Positions 27,540 through 36,677 of a DNA stretch of 64,000 bases are shown one piece after another (positions within the stretch are counted from its first letter, which is position 1; each line of letters opens with the position of its first letter). The notes below the pieces were generated by a model, which saw nothing but the letters and a program-made list of their open reading frames with translations, searched no databases and was not told the origin of the DNA. The stretch comes from Neorhizobium huautlense (GTDB taxonomy: Bacteria > Pseudomonadota > Alphaproteobacteria > Rhizobiales > Rhizobiaceae): assembly GCF_030811685.1 (NCBI RefSeq), contig NZ_JAUSRF010000011.1, forward strand, positions 124,001 to 188,000, in the 5' to 3' direction. Position numbers and translations under genes: made by a program.

Positions 27540-28688
27540 TTATTTTGGGTCGCTCATTTTAGCGTGAGCTTTTGGAAATGATATAATCTCAGCTTCGGTA
27601 AAGGCGCTCTCTGTCTTAGTAACGTCGTTCCACGAGATCACGCGGTTGCGCCCCTGATTTTTAGCGAGGTAGAGCGCAGCATCCGCTGCTGAGAGAAGAT
27701 CTCTTCCGTCTGCCGTGGCAAAGCTGGAGACAACGCCTGCGCTGATTGTGACGGCCGGCAGATTTGCCGTCGGGTGCAGGTGCAGTGCTGCGATCGAGCC
27801 ACGAACATTTTCCGCCAAGCTGACAGCGTCGGCAATGCCGACGTCGTACGCAATGATGCCGAACTCCTCACCGCCAAGGCGGTAGGGCATACTTCGGAAC
27901 CGGCAGGCAGATGTCATCGCCTTGGCGGCTGCCATGATGACTTCGTCGCCTGTCACATGTCCGTAGGTATCGTTCACACGCTTGAAGTGATCGATATCCA
28001 GAATGATTAAAGAGAAAGGTTCGTTGCGCTCAAGGGCGCGAGTGTAGTCGCTCTCGAATGCGCGCTTATTCGACAGTAAACTCAACGCGTCTGTGGAGGC
28101 GTTCTCCTTCCAGCGCTGCTCTGTTCTGATGTGTCGCATCTCGCGTTCAATCAGTCGGCCGAGTATGATTGCCGAGAGGAGGCTAACGGCAAGTGCCGCT
28201 GGGTAGGTCTTAAGAAATATCGACAATCCGTGCCCCGAAGACACCTTCAGAAGCAGGAGCGACACAAGAGATATGCTGAAGCCAAGCATTAGGAGGCTGA
28301 CGTAGCTCTTGCCCATGCGCTTGTAGATGAAGTGCCGCCAGGCCAAGCCTATGGCCGCTGCAGCCAAGGTGGATTCCATAATTTTGGTGAATGGTACTGC
28401 GCCCGCGAACTCATGAACGATTGACGTCATGCCAGTCGCCGCAACGAAAGAAATTGGGCCGCCGAACGCCGCTGAGAAAGCGAGGAAAACGGATCGGCCA
28501 TTCACGGATGTGCCGTCCGAAAACACAACCGGAAACATCATGCAGATGCAGGCGGCCGCACCGAACGCGAAGCCGATCGCGGTCTTGCGGACCATAGCGG
28601 GCATGCCGCTTCTTTCTATAGCGCCGAAGATCGCAGCCAAGAGCGCCATCAGTCCAACAATACGAGAGGCAAGATCGAGAAGTTCCAC
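27540..28688 (-). CDS. Membrane diguanylate cyclase (5TM-GGDEF)
   Basis: About 382 residues. The first 180 residues hold five or six membrane segments of the 5TMR-LYT type (IGFAFGAAACICMMFPVVF, FLAFSAAFGGPISFVAA). A GGDEF domain follows: LIILDIDHFKRVNDTYGH and the catalytic loop YRLGGEEFGII. It should make cyclic di-GMP. The usual product-inhibition RxxD five residues before the loop is not present (RFRSMPYRLGG), so feedback control may be absent. GTG 28688 is chosen because GGAG stands seven bases before it; ATG 28709 and TTG 28760 are alternatives with poorer sites. Monocistronic, divergent from the DUF378 gene. Confidence 0.87.
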   Translation of the reverse strand: MELLDLASRIVGLMALLAAIFGAIERSGMPAMVRKTAIGFAFGAAACICMMFPVVFSDGTSVNGRSVFLAFSAAFGGPISFVAATGMTSIVHEFAGAVPFTKIMESTLAAAAIGLAWRHFIYKRMGKSYVSLLMLGFSISLVSLLLLKVSSGHGLSIFLKTYPAALAVSLLSAIILGRLIEREMRHIRTEQRWKENASTDALSLLSNKRAFESDYTRALERNEPFSLIILDIDHFKRVNDTYGHVTGDEVIMAAAKAMTSACRFRSMPYRLGGEEFGIIAYDVGIADAVSLAENVRGSIAALHLHPTANLPAVTISAGVVSSFATADGRDLLSAADAALYLAKNQGRNRVISWNDVTKTESAFTEAEIISFPKAHAKMSDPK

Positions 28689-28901
28689 ACGAGGTCTCCG
28701 GCAGTCCATGTGCTGCAAGTAGTGCCGGCAACCACCGACGTATGATGCGGCTATACGCAAATTGCGACTGGCGAGTTTCCAGGATTCTCACAACTTCGCT
28801 TCATGGTGAACAAGGTATCACTAAAACGTCAAAGCTTTGTAACGGCTGGAAAAATTAATCCGCCACGCCATTGTGGCCCGGGCGATATCAAAGAATTGAA
28901 A

Positions 28902-29135
28902 ATGCGCGCACTTAACCTCCTTACCCTGCTTCTAATCATTGTCGGCGGCATCAACTGGCTGCTCGTTGGCATTACTGACTTCGACCTCGTCTCTGCTCTC
29001 TTTGGCGGTCAGCAGGCCCTGCTGTCGAAAATCGTCTACGTCCTGGTTGGCCTGTCGGCCCTTTACCAGCTCGTACCGTTCTCCAAGGCCCTTTCTATCG
29101 GTGAGCCGATGGCTGAAGGCCGTGTCGTTCGCTAA
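28902..29135 (+). CDS. DUF378 family small membrane protein
   Basis: A 77-residue protein with two transmembrane segments. LLTLLLIIVGGINWLLVGI is the DUF378 signature, followed by FDLVSALFGG and VYVLVGLSALYQL. ATG 28902 matches the family start; the frame is open upstream to 28803 but that part is not membrane-like. Function unknown; widespread in bacteria as a single small gene. Confidence 0.85.
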   Translation: MRALNLLTLLLIIVGGINWLLVGITDFDLVSALFGGQQALLSKIVYVLVGLSALYQLVPFSKALSIGEPMAEGRVVR

Positions 29136-29243
29136 CGGCGCAACCGCTTCGCTTCCGCCTGGTCGTGGATGACAAGCAGAGGTTGGCAGAAAGGGTTGAG
29201 GCAATGTCTCGGCTCTTTTCGATTCAAAGTTGAGGAATAAACG

Positions 29244-29435
29244 ATGACACAGAAAACGCTTGTGGAGGTTTCCGTGCCTCAAGCAGACGGCACCACACTC
29301 CCATATGGCATCATGAATGCCGACCAGGCGGCAGGGCTGTGCGACGAGACGTTCCAGAAGGATGTGGCCCACGAGCCTGAGGCGTTGGGCGTGTCTATCA
29401 TCTCACAGGAACTGACAGCACAGTTTATAGGTTAG
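29244..29435 (+). CDS. Small hypothetical protein
   Basis: A 63-residue soluble protein with GAGGAAT eight bases before the ATG. The sequence (TLPYGIMNADQAAGLCDETF) shows no motif I recognise. It lies 27 bp before another short gene with a good ribosome binding site, so the two may be one message. Confidence 0.55.
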   Translation: MTQKTLVEVSVPQADGTTLPYGIMNADQAAGLCDETFQKDVAHEPEALGVSIISQELTAQFIG

Positions 29436-29461
29436 GACAGGTAAACTCTGGAGGCCGCACC

Positions 29462-29623
29462 ATGCAAGTCAATGCAAATTCCCGCGTAAAGACACTGATG
29501 GTCTCCATCCTAGTGCTGGTAGCAACACTAGCCTTTGCTGCGCTTTATCTGTCAAATCGACCCGAGACAGCAGTCTCTGGGCCGTCCGCCCCTCACGAAG
29601 CCGATACGAACACGAGGCGATGA
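29462..29623 (+). CDS. Small single-pass membrane protein
   Basis: A 53-residue frame with GGAGG upstream of the ATG. Residues 11-31 (TLMVSILVLVATLAFAALYL) form one membrane segment; the tail is short and polar. No family recognised. Confidence 0.6.
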   Translation: MQVNANSRVKTLMVSILVLVATLAFAALYLSNRPETAVSGPSAPHEADTNTRR

Positions 29624-29689
29624 CGTTCGGCGTAATGGATATCTTGCCGTGTCGCGGGAACGATTGGGGATCTCGCAGCTTCTAGCGAC

Positions 29690-30106
29690 ATGAAAAATCT
29701 GAAGCCGTGTCAAAAAGTCCTCATCGTTGAAGATCAGTACCTCATCGCCATGATGATCGAGGACGCCGTGATCGCAGCTGGCTTCGATGTTTGCGGTATG
29801 GCTGCCTGCCGGCAGGACGCGATCGATTTGCTCGATGAGACCGACATTGCCTTGGTCGACGTGAACCTGCATGACGGCAAGACCGGGCCTTCGATCGGCG
29901 CCGAACTGGCGGCCGCCGGAAAGACAGTGATTTTCATGACTGGCAACCCGGAAGAGGTCGCTTCCGGCGTCTCCGGCGCTCTCGGCGTAACCTCCAAGCC
30001 GGTCCTCGACGCCGAACTTGCTGAACTTGTTTCTTACGCCGCAGCGCGTTGTGCTGTTAGCGATGACACTTACCTACCTCCCCGTAATCTCCATCTGTTT
30101 GCATAA
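29690..30106 (+). CDS. Single-domain response regulator
   Basis: A 138-residue receiver-only protein. The acidic pair is in VLIVEDQYLIA, the phosphoacceptor is Asp57 in ALVDVNLHDG, and the switch residues appear in FMTGN and TSKPV. With no output domain it may pass phosphate on or act as a sink for the HWE kinases in this region. GGAAC-N18-TT (29657-29681) stands directly before the start but the second half is GCTT, a weak promoter match. A second receiver gene follows after 20 bp. Confidence 0.88.
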   Translation: MKNLKPCQKVLIVEDQYLIAMMIEDAVIAAGFDVCGMAACRQDAIDLLDETDIALVDVNLHDGKTGPSIGAELAAAGKTVIFMTGNPEEVASGVSGALGVTSKPVLDAELAELVSYAAARCAVSDDTYLPPRNLHLFA

Positions 30107-30126
30107 CGTAAACCAAGGATGTCAGC

Positions 30127-30537
30127 ATGACCGACGGCACTACGCCACACGCTCTTGTCGTCGATGACGATGCACTGATCCGTATGGATGCCGCCGACAT
30201 TATCGAGGAGGCTGGTTTCCGGCCACTCGAGGCGTATGATGTCGATAGCGCCCTCGTCGTGCTCGAGAGGTCCGCGGACGATATCCAGCTGCTGTTCACG
30301 GACGTTCAAATGCCAGGGAGCCGAGATGGGTTCGCGCTTGCGCGTGAATGCGCTAAGCGCTGGCCGCACATCAAGATCCTCGTTGCATCGGGCCAGGCAA
30401 AGCCCGGTCGTGACGATCTGCCGGAGGATGCAGTCTTCATCGGTAAGCCATTCAGCGCCGAGGTTGTGCATACGCGGTTGATCGAGCTGTTACCTGACGG
30501 CCAAAAGCCTGAGCCTTTAAAACGCAAGGCTCGTTAA
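30127..30537 (+). CDS. Single-domain response regulator
   Basis: A 136-residue receiver. VVDDDALIRMDAADIIEEAG is followed by the phosphoacceptor Asp59 in LLFTDVQMPGSRDGF, Ser in VASGQAKPG and Lys in FIGKPFSAE. This is the type often encoded beside HWE or HisKA_2 kinases in rhizobia. It shares orientation with the receiver gene 20 bp upstream, and the two are probably co-transcribed. Confidence 0.9.
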   Translation: MTDGTTPHALVVDDDALIRMDAADIIEEAGFRPLEAYDVDSALVVLERSADDIQLLFTDVQMPGSRDGFALARECAKRWPHIKILVASGQAKPGRDDLPEDAVFIGKPFSAEVVHTRLIELLPDGQKPEPLKRKAR

Positions 30538-30610
30538 CCTCATAAATAATATGGTTCTTGCCAATACCGGCAAGCGCGGTAAATGCGCCTCGCTTTTCCA
30601 TGGGGTATGC

Positions 30611-30817
30611 ATGCGCACCGATTATCGCTTTAAGGAAACCCGCTCATCTGGTGGAGGGCTCGGTTTCATCATCTTCCTGATGATCATCGGGCTGTTGGCC
30701 GCATTTGTAGCCATCCAGCCAAAGGCGGTTGCTGCGTCTCGAGTTTATGTTACGGAAACTGTACCCATGGCAAAAATCATCAGAAAGGATCGGGACTACC
30801 TCGCTGGTGGCAAGTAG
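30611..30817 (+). CDS. Small single-pass membrane protein
   Basis: A 68-residue protein from ATG 30611. MRTDYRFKETRSS is a polar start, GFIIFLMIIGLLAAFVAI is one membrane segment, and the tail is basic. GGGG five bases upstream may be the ribosome binding site; the frame is open to 30551 without a better start. Unrecognised. Confidence 0.5.
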   Translation: MRTDYRFKETRSSGGGLGFIIFLMIIGLLAAFVAIQPKAVAASRVYVTETVPMAKIIRKDRDYLAGGK

Positions 30818-30829
30818 GTACGCCATGCC

Positions 30830-32092
30830 TCAGTCACAGAGGATCCACTGATTTTTCCCGGCGGCTTTGGCCTCGTAGAGGTTTGTATCTGCTCGACGTT
30901 GTGCTTCGCTCAGGTCGCTCAGCACTCCATACGCCGCCGACCGATGCGCTAACTGACGCGCCCTGCGGGACAGAATTGATCGGAGCCTCCAGGCATCCAA
31001 CGATACGGCCAGCAACGTCTTGCGCCTGATCGCGAGCTGCGGCGATGATAACGACAAATTCGTCGCCGCCTGTTCGACACACGAGATCTGTCTCACGCAC
31101 TGTGGCCAGCAATCTTGCGGCAGTTTCTACGAGAACAGCATCTCCGGTAGCATGGCCCAGTGTATCGTTGATCTGCTTGAAGCCATCGAGATCAATCGTG
31201 AAAAGAGCATAACCTGAGTACGAGGACATACTCGGGTAGCGAGCCTGAAGACCTCTACGGTTTAGGAGGCCGGTCAAGGTGTCCGTCTGTGATGAGCGCT
31301 CGAGTTCGTCCAGCCGTCTGTGTTCCTCGGTAAAATCCATGGCAACGCCTACGATGCGCATTGGCTTTCCCTGATCGTCGCGCAGCAACCTTCGGTCACA
31401 CCGGATCCAGCGTTCACCGTCGATTGTGTCGAGGCGGTACTGTGCGACGGATTTATAGATGTCGCCACGAAGCAAAGCTGAAAGGTCGGCCTGATCCTCA
31501 TCGCCGACATGAACACGTTTAAGGTAGGCCTCGAGATTGAGCGGCATGGCGCCTTCACCGGCGATAAACTCGGCCAATCGCTTAGATGTCTGGAAGTTGG
31601 AAGCTCTGACGTCCATGTGCCAGAAGCCGCCGTTGATCGCATGCATGGCAAGCTCGAGCTGAGCAGCGCGTTCTTTGAGCTGGCGATCGGCTTCCTTCTC
31701 GTTCGAGATATCTTCTATCTGGGAAACGTACTGGTATCCACGGCCGTCGCCTTCCAGCATCGCTATCACAGTCGTGCGCGCATGGAGCGTTGTCTCGTTG
31801 AGTCTGATGTAGCGTTTCTCGACGGTGTAGCTTTCCCGCGCCCCGCTCAGGATTTCGTCACGCAGTTCAAAATCACGTTGGACGTCCTCGCCATGAGTGA
31901 GGTGTCGGATGGAGACACCATGTACCTGGTCCTCCGGAAGGCCGAACATCTCGGCAAACTTTCGATTGGCTCGCTCGACTATGCCGTCGCTGTTGACGAT
32001 CGCAATGCCGATGGGCGCATGCGCAAAGCGTGCTCCAGCAGTCGGATGAGCGATTTGCCACTGACCGGCTGTTGCGAAGACAAGTTATCCAT
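30830..32092 (-). pseudogene. PAS-PAS-GGDEF diguanylate cyclase gene with two frameshifts
   Basis: Three frames join to one protein. ATG 32092 gives MDNLSSQQPVSGKSL...LLEHA; near 32025 one missing base moves the frame into APIGIAIVNSDGIVERANRK, the first PAS domain, followed by a second PAS (INGGFWHMDVRAS) and a GGDEF domain with LFTIDLDGFKQINDTLGH and RTGGDEFVVII. Near 30932-30940, within a GGCGGCG run, one extra base leaves that frame; the true ending LSEAQRRADTNLYEAKAAGK to the stop at 30830 is in the first frame again. The GGDEF active site is intact. One deletion plus one insertion restores a product of about 420 residues, so sequence error must be excluded before calling it dead. Confidence 0.75.
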
Positions 32093-32289
32093 GTGTTTAT
32101 ATTAGCCGCAATCATATAGAAGTTTTTGCGGGTGAGATTGCAAACCACGCGACATGCCGAAAAGTTCAATCCGCGATCAGTAGCGCCGGCGGGAAGGTGC
32201 GAGTAGTTAATCAAAAGAAGGTGGCGGCCTTTAAATAAGGCTTAAAAGCCGCATATGGTGCGCTAACAAAACTTCTTATCGGAAATTAA

Positions 32290-32862
32290 ATGCCAGAAAT
32301 TGAAATCGAGCCAGCGCTGAAGGAATTCTTCGCAAATTCTTCTATCGCCCTGGCCTTGGCCAGCACAGAACGTGACAACCCCTTGGTTTTAGCCAGTCAG
32401 CAATTCTATACGCTCACTGGATACGACAGCAGTGATGTCATTGGTCGCAATTGCCGCTTTCTTCAACAACGGCCAGACGGAGAGTATGCGTCGAATGATG
32501 ACGCGAAGCGCAAGCTGCACGCATTCATTCACGGTAATGATGCGAACGTTAGAGCGCCGATCGTCAACTTTCGCAAGGACGGGCGTCCGTTCGTCAACCT
32601 GCTGTTCATGTCAAAGTTGAAAGCTGCGAACGGCAAGGTTCGCTATATCATCGCCTCGCAATTCGATGTGAGCCGAACGCATCCGGATCTCCTGCAGGCT
32701 TATGACGAGGCACTCGGTGACGCGCTGGCGCGACTAAAGCCGCTTCTGGATGGCCACAACGTGATGGTTGAGGGCACGCTCGCGACGATTGCGAACTCGA
32801 CGACGACGATTGCGCAGGCAAAACTGACATTGGCTGAATTGGAAACCAATTCGCCGTATTAA
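32290..32862 (+). CDS. Short LOV-domain blue-light sensor
   Basis: A 190-residue protein whose first 130 residues are a LOV-type PAS domain. The photoactive cysteine is Cys55 in GRNCRFLQQ; FRKDGRPFVNLLFMSKLK and RYIIASQFDVS complete the flavin pocket. After it comes a helical tail of about 60 residues with no known output domain. Such short LOV proteins form light-dependent dimers or act by binding a partner. The kinase gene starts 40 bp downstream on the same strand, making the HWE kinase a plausible partner. Confidence 0.9.
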   Translation: MPEIEIEPALKEFFANSSIALALASTERDNPLVLASQQFYTLTGYDSSDVIGRNCRFLQQRPDGEYASNDDAKRKLHAFIHGNDANVRAPIVNFRKDGRPFVNLLFMSKLKAANGKVRYIIASQFDVSRTHPDLLQAYDEALGDALARLKPLLDGHNVMVEGTLATIANSTTTIAQAKLTLAELETNSPY

Positions 32863-32902
32863 ACAGACGGGCTTCGCTGTAGAGGCCGAGGAAACAACGT
32901 AT

Positions 32903-35900
32903 TTGACCGATAATCGCGAATCCGAGCAGTCTATTCCTGTCGTGGGCATAGGCTCGTCAGCTGGTGGTCTTGAAGCCCTTCGCGAGATGTTCGCTGCAGC
33001 CGAGGTGCCGACCGGCCTTGCATTCGTGGTTGTACAGCACCTTGCGCCCGACCACGAGAGTATGCTCGCGGAGCTGGTAGGTCGGCACACGCAGTTATCC
33101 GTTCGTCAATGCGAGGGCGGGGAAGCGATTGAAGCCGATACCGTCTTCATTATTCCGCCGGGCAAGAGCCTGAGCATCGAGGGTGGCCGGCTTGGTTTGA
33201 AGAGTTTCGAAGAGCCGCGTGGCCTGCGTCGGCCGATCGACGACTTTTTTATCTCGCTGGCCAACGACCAGAACGCCAACGCTGCCTGCGTCATCCTGTC
33301 GGGAACAGGTGCTGATGGGTCGACGGGCCTTCGAGCGATCAAGGAGAACGGCGGCCTCTGCGTCGTGCAGGAGCCGTCGACTGCCAAGTACGATGGCATG
33401 CCTGTTGCTGCGACCGGGACAGGACTGGTCGACTTTGTTCAGCCGCCAGAACAGATCCTAAGCTGCATCGGCGGATTCTTTTTCCGCAAGAGCCAGGGCG
33501 CTGACAAAAAAGAAGCCTCGAAAGTCGCCGACCATGTCGACGATCTCTGCACATCACTGCAGAGCGTCGTTGGCCATGACTTCGCTGGCTACAAACGCAC
33601 GACGTTCGTTCGTCGGGTCGAGCGCCGCATGCATGTCCTGGGTATCGACAGGGGCGCCGACTATCTGGAGCGCGTCCAGAACGATCATAACGAGTGCGAA
33701 GCGCTGTTTCGTGACTTGCTGATCAACGTCACCCGCTTTTTCCGTGATAAGCCATCGTTTGACGTGCTTGCGGAACAGGCCATCGAGCCGCTTTTGCGCG
33801 AAGGCGCGCAGTCCGAGGATGGGGTCCGCGTCTGGATTCCTGGCTGCTCAAGTGGTGAAGAAGCTTACACGATCGCCATCCTTTTTGCCGAAGCAGCCCG
33901 CACGCTCAACCTGCCGTGCAATGTGCAGATTTTTGCGACCGATATCGACGAGAGCATGCTGAAGATCGCTCGGGAGGGATCCTACCCGATCGCATCGCTT
34001 GCCGACATCCCGCACGACCTGCAGGAACACTACGTCATACCGCATAAGGAGCGGTTCAATTTTGTCGGCCAGATCCGCGATATGATCCGGTTTTCCGGCC
34101 ACAGCTTGATCAAAGACCCACCGTTCTCGAAGGTCGATCTGGTCTCCTGTCGCAACCTGCTCATCTACTTCGATGACAAGCTGCAGAAGCGGGTCATGCC
34201 TCTGATGCACTACGCCATTCGGCCGGGCGGCTTCCTGTTCCTGGGATCGTCGGAGAGTGTGGGCCGGTTCGATAACGTCTTCTCGGTCATCGACCAGAAA
34301 GCCCGGCTATTCGAACGTTTGCCTGGCTCTCCGACGTATCCTATTCCGTTGCCCGGGGAACGGAAGGATGTTCGACGACCGCAGGAGGCGTCTTCTACAC
34401 CGGCGTCGAGCGAGACCATCGAGCAACTGGCGACAGCAAGGTTGATAGAAAAGTACGTGCCTGCCAGCGTCGTCCTCGACAATGATGGCCAGATCGTCGC
34501 GGCTTATGGACGGCTGGGCCGTTTTTTTGAATTCCCGGTGACCGGCATCAACGAATCCAGTGCCGCCAGTTTGGCTCGACCAGGTGTCCGTGAGCAGCTT
34601 GGGCCATTGGTTCGGCAGGTGGCGTCAGTCAAGAAGCGAGTGGTCGCGCGGGGCATCGACGTCGTTACCGATTTCGGCACGCTCAAAACCGACATTATTT
34701 GCGATCCTCTCGAAAGAAACTCGTTCCTCGTCGTGTTCCAGGAGGTCGCCCAGTTCACGCAACTTGATGCTGGCGATCTGATCGATCTCGAGCCCAATAA
34801 TGGCCACGTCGAAGGCCTTGAGCGTGAGCTACGCTCCGCAAAACATCGTCTACGAGCGGCGACCGAGGAGCTGGAGACGGCGAACGAGGAGTTAAAAAGC
34901 TCCAACGAAGAAATGATGTCGATGAACGAGGAGCTTCAGTCGACCAATGAGGAATTGACGACCGTCAACGACGAACTCAAGACCAAAGTCGATGAAGTCA
35001 CTGTTGCCAATACTGACCTCAGGAATTTCTTCGAATCCACCAGCTTGGCGGTGATCGTTCTCGATAAGGACCGTCGCCTTCGGTCCTACACGAAAGCTGC
35101 GACCACAATCTTTCCGCTGCAGCCATCCGATCGCGGCCGGCCACTGTCGGACGTCGCAAGCCGGCTGCTTAGCTTTGACCTGACAGCACGCGTCGAGAGT
35201 GTCATGGAGGACGGGGCCGAATATCAGGATATGGTGTCGGATCGCGACAGCGAACGGACATTCTCGCTCAGAATCCTGCCTTACCGCACGATCGATGGCA
35301 CCATTGATGGTGTGACGATCGTCCTGACCGATATTAGCCACGCAATCAGCATCGAAGAAAAACTTGCCGCCGAGCAGGATCGTCACGAGCTGGCGGTCGA
35401 GGCGTCCGGCATTGGCGTCTGGGAGTATGTGCCGAGCAAGCAGCAATTCGTATTCGGTGGTGCTGCAATGGCACTCCTACAGACCGATGACGAGCGCCCG
35501 TCACTAGACGGCTTTCTAGCCAGATTATCCGAGGCTGACAGGAACCACATGCGATCTGCTTTGGCGAACGCCGAAGCCGACGGACACGAAGCGTTCGAGA
35601 TTACGACGCGGTTGGAAGGCAATGGCCGCTTCAGCTGGATAAAGACATTCGGCCGATTTGTCGAAGATAGCGACCCGTCGCGCATAATCGGTGTCAGCGT
35701 TGACGTAACAGCCGAGAATGAGCTCGCCGAAGCGCGCGAACTGATGCTGAGCGAGATGAACCATCGTGTAAAGAACCTGTTCGCCATGATCGGAGGGATC
35801 TTACGAATTGCTGCTCGCAAACACGAAACAACAAAGGCCCTTGTCGACGATGTCGAAGGCCGCGTTCTGGCGCTAGGAAATGCCCACACGCTTGCTTCCA

Positions 35901-36316
35901 ATCAGCTGCGGTCAAAACCTGTAGAGATGCATGAGCTGGTCGAGACCATGGTAGCCCCACATTCTCGGGCCGCCAAAATAGAGGTTTCCCATGCTCCATT
36001 TCCGGTTTCTGCTAGCTGCATTACCCCGCTGACACTCATTCTGCATGAGTGGGCGACAAACGCCGTCAAGCATGGCGTGCTGGGCAGAGAAGCTGGAAGT
36101 CTCACCGTAGAATGGGAAAAAACTGACAAAAGTATGATTTTAATTTGGAACGAGATCGGCGATTCGGACGTTAGGGCGGCCGGGGATGCGGGTTTCGGGA
36201 CTGTTTTGCTTTCGACCTCTGCACGGCAGCTGGGTGCCAGGATCGAGACCCATATCGACGGGCCGATCCTCTCGCATGTGTTGATAATGCCAAGCTCGGT
36301 GAGACATGACGCATAA
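32903..36316 (+). CDS. CheB-CheR-PAS-HWE hybrid histidine kinase
   Basis: A 1137-residue soluble protein. Order: CheB methylesterase-like (GIGSSAGGLEAL at 15-26, VVVQHLAPDHESM, ILSGTGADGSTG), CheR methyltransferase-like (VWIPGCSSGEEAYTIA), a long coiled coil about 640-710 with heptad-like ELETANEELKSSNEEM, two PAS domains, then an HWE kinase with the phospho-histidine in SEMNHRVKNLFAM and the ATP-domain LHEWATNAVKHG. The CheB part has no receiver. Start TTG 32903 follows GAGGAA. The response regulator gene overlaps its end by 11 bases, and the short LOV gene precedes it. This architecture is common in rhizobia and thought to couple methylation-like sensing to stress signalling; the input is unknown. 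Confidence 0.92.
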   Translation: MTDNRESEQSIPVVGIGSSAGGLEALREMFAAAEVPTGLAFVVVQHLAPDHESMLAELVGRHTQLSVRQCEGGEAIEADTVFIIPPGKSLSIEGGRLGLKSFEEPRGLRRPIDDFFISLANDQNANAACVILSGTGADGSTGLRAIKENGGLCVVQEPSTAKYDGMPVAATGTGLVDFVQPPEQILSCIGGFFFRKSQGADKKEASKVADHVDDLCTSLQSVVGHDFAGYKRTTFVRRVERRMHVLGIDRGADYLERVQNDHNECEALFRDLLINVTRFFRDKPSFDVLAEQAIEPLLREGAQSEDGVRVWIPGCSSGEEAYTIAILFAEAARTLNLPCNVQIFATDIDESMLKIAREGSYPIASLADIPHDLQEHYVIPHKERFNFVGQIRDMIRFSGHSLIKDPPFSKVDLVSCRNLLIYFDDKLQKRVMPLMHYAIRPGGFLFLGSSESVGRFDNVFSVIDQKARLFERLPGSPTYPIPLPGERKDVRRPQEASSTPASSETIEQLATARLIEKYVPASVVLDNDGQIVAAYGRLGRFFEFPVTGINESSAASLARPGVREQLGPLVRQVASVKKRVVARGIDVVTDFGTLKTDIICDPLERNSFLVVFQEVAQFTQLDAGDLIDLEPNNGHVEGLERELRSAKHRLRAATEELETANEELKSSNEEMMSMNEELQSTNEELTTVNDELKTKVDEVTVANTDLRNFFESTSLAVIVLDKDRRLRSYTKAATTIFPLQPSDRGRPLSDVASRLLSFDLTARVESVMEDGAEYQDMVSDRDSERTFSLRILPYRTIDGTIDGVTIVLTDISHAISIEEKLAAEQDRHELAVEASGIGVWEYVPSKQQFVFGGAAMALLQTDDERPSLDGFLARLSEADRNHMRSALANAEADGHEAFEITTRLEGNGRFSWIKTFGRFVEDSDPSRIIGVSVDVTAENELAEARELMLSEMNHRVKNLFAMIGGILRIAARKHETTKALVDDVEGRVLALGNAHTLASNQLRSKPVEMHELVETMVAPHSRAAKIEVSHAPFPVSASCITPLTLILHEWATNAVKHGVLGREAGSLTVEWEKTDKSMILIWNEIGDSDVRAAGDAGFGTVLLSTSARQLGARIETHIDGPILSHVLIMPSSVRHDA

Positions 36317-36674
36317 AACTGTTCTGCTGGTTGAAGACGAAATGTTCGTCGCTCTCGATATCCAGATGACACTGGAGGATGAAGGGTGGGAGGTATTGGG
36401 ACCGTTTGCCAGCACGCATGAAGCGCTTGAGTTTCTGGAATCCAATACCGTTGATTGCGCGATCCTAGATGTCCGCCTAACAGACGGAGAGGTCTTTCCT
36501 GTCGCGGATCGGCTGACGAGCTCGGGAACACCATTCGTGTTCCATTCTGGTCACGCGAACCCAGCCAAACTTGAACAGGACTACCCGCAGTCTTTGGTCT
36601 GTCAGAAGCCCTGTCACCCAACAGCACTGGTCGAAAAACTGACAGGCTTCACCGCTCAAGGTCGGGCTGCTTAA
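36306..36674 (+). CDS. Single-domain response regulator, partner of the CheBR-HWE kinase
   Basis: A 122-residue receiver: VLLVEDEMFVALDIQMTL, phosphoacceptor Asp55 in CAILDVRLTDGE, and Lys in VCQKPCHPTAL. Its start lies inside the kinase gene (11 bases of overlap), so translation is coupled and it is almost surely the kinase's direct target. It converges with the LOV kinase gene, whose stop is three bases after its own. Confidence 0.92.
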   Translation: MTHKTVLLVEDEMFVALDIQMTLEDEGWEVLGPFASTHEALEFLESNTVDCAILDVRLTDGEVFPVADRLTSSGTPFVFHSGHANPAKLEQDYPQSLVCQKPCHPTALVEKLTGFTAQGRAA

Positions 36675-36677
36675 TGA

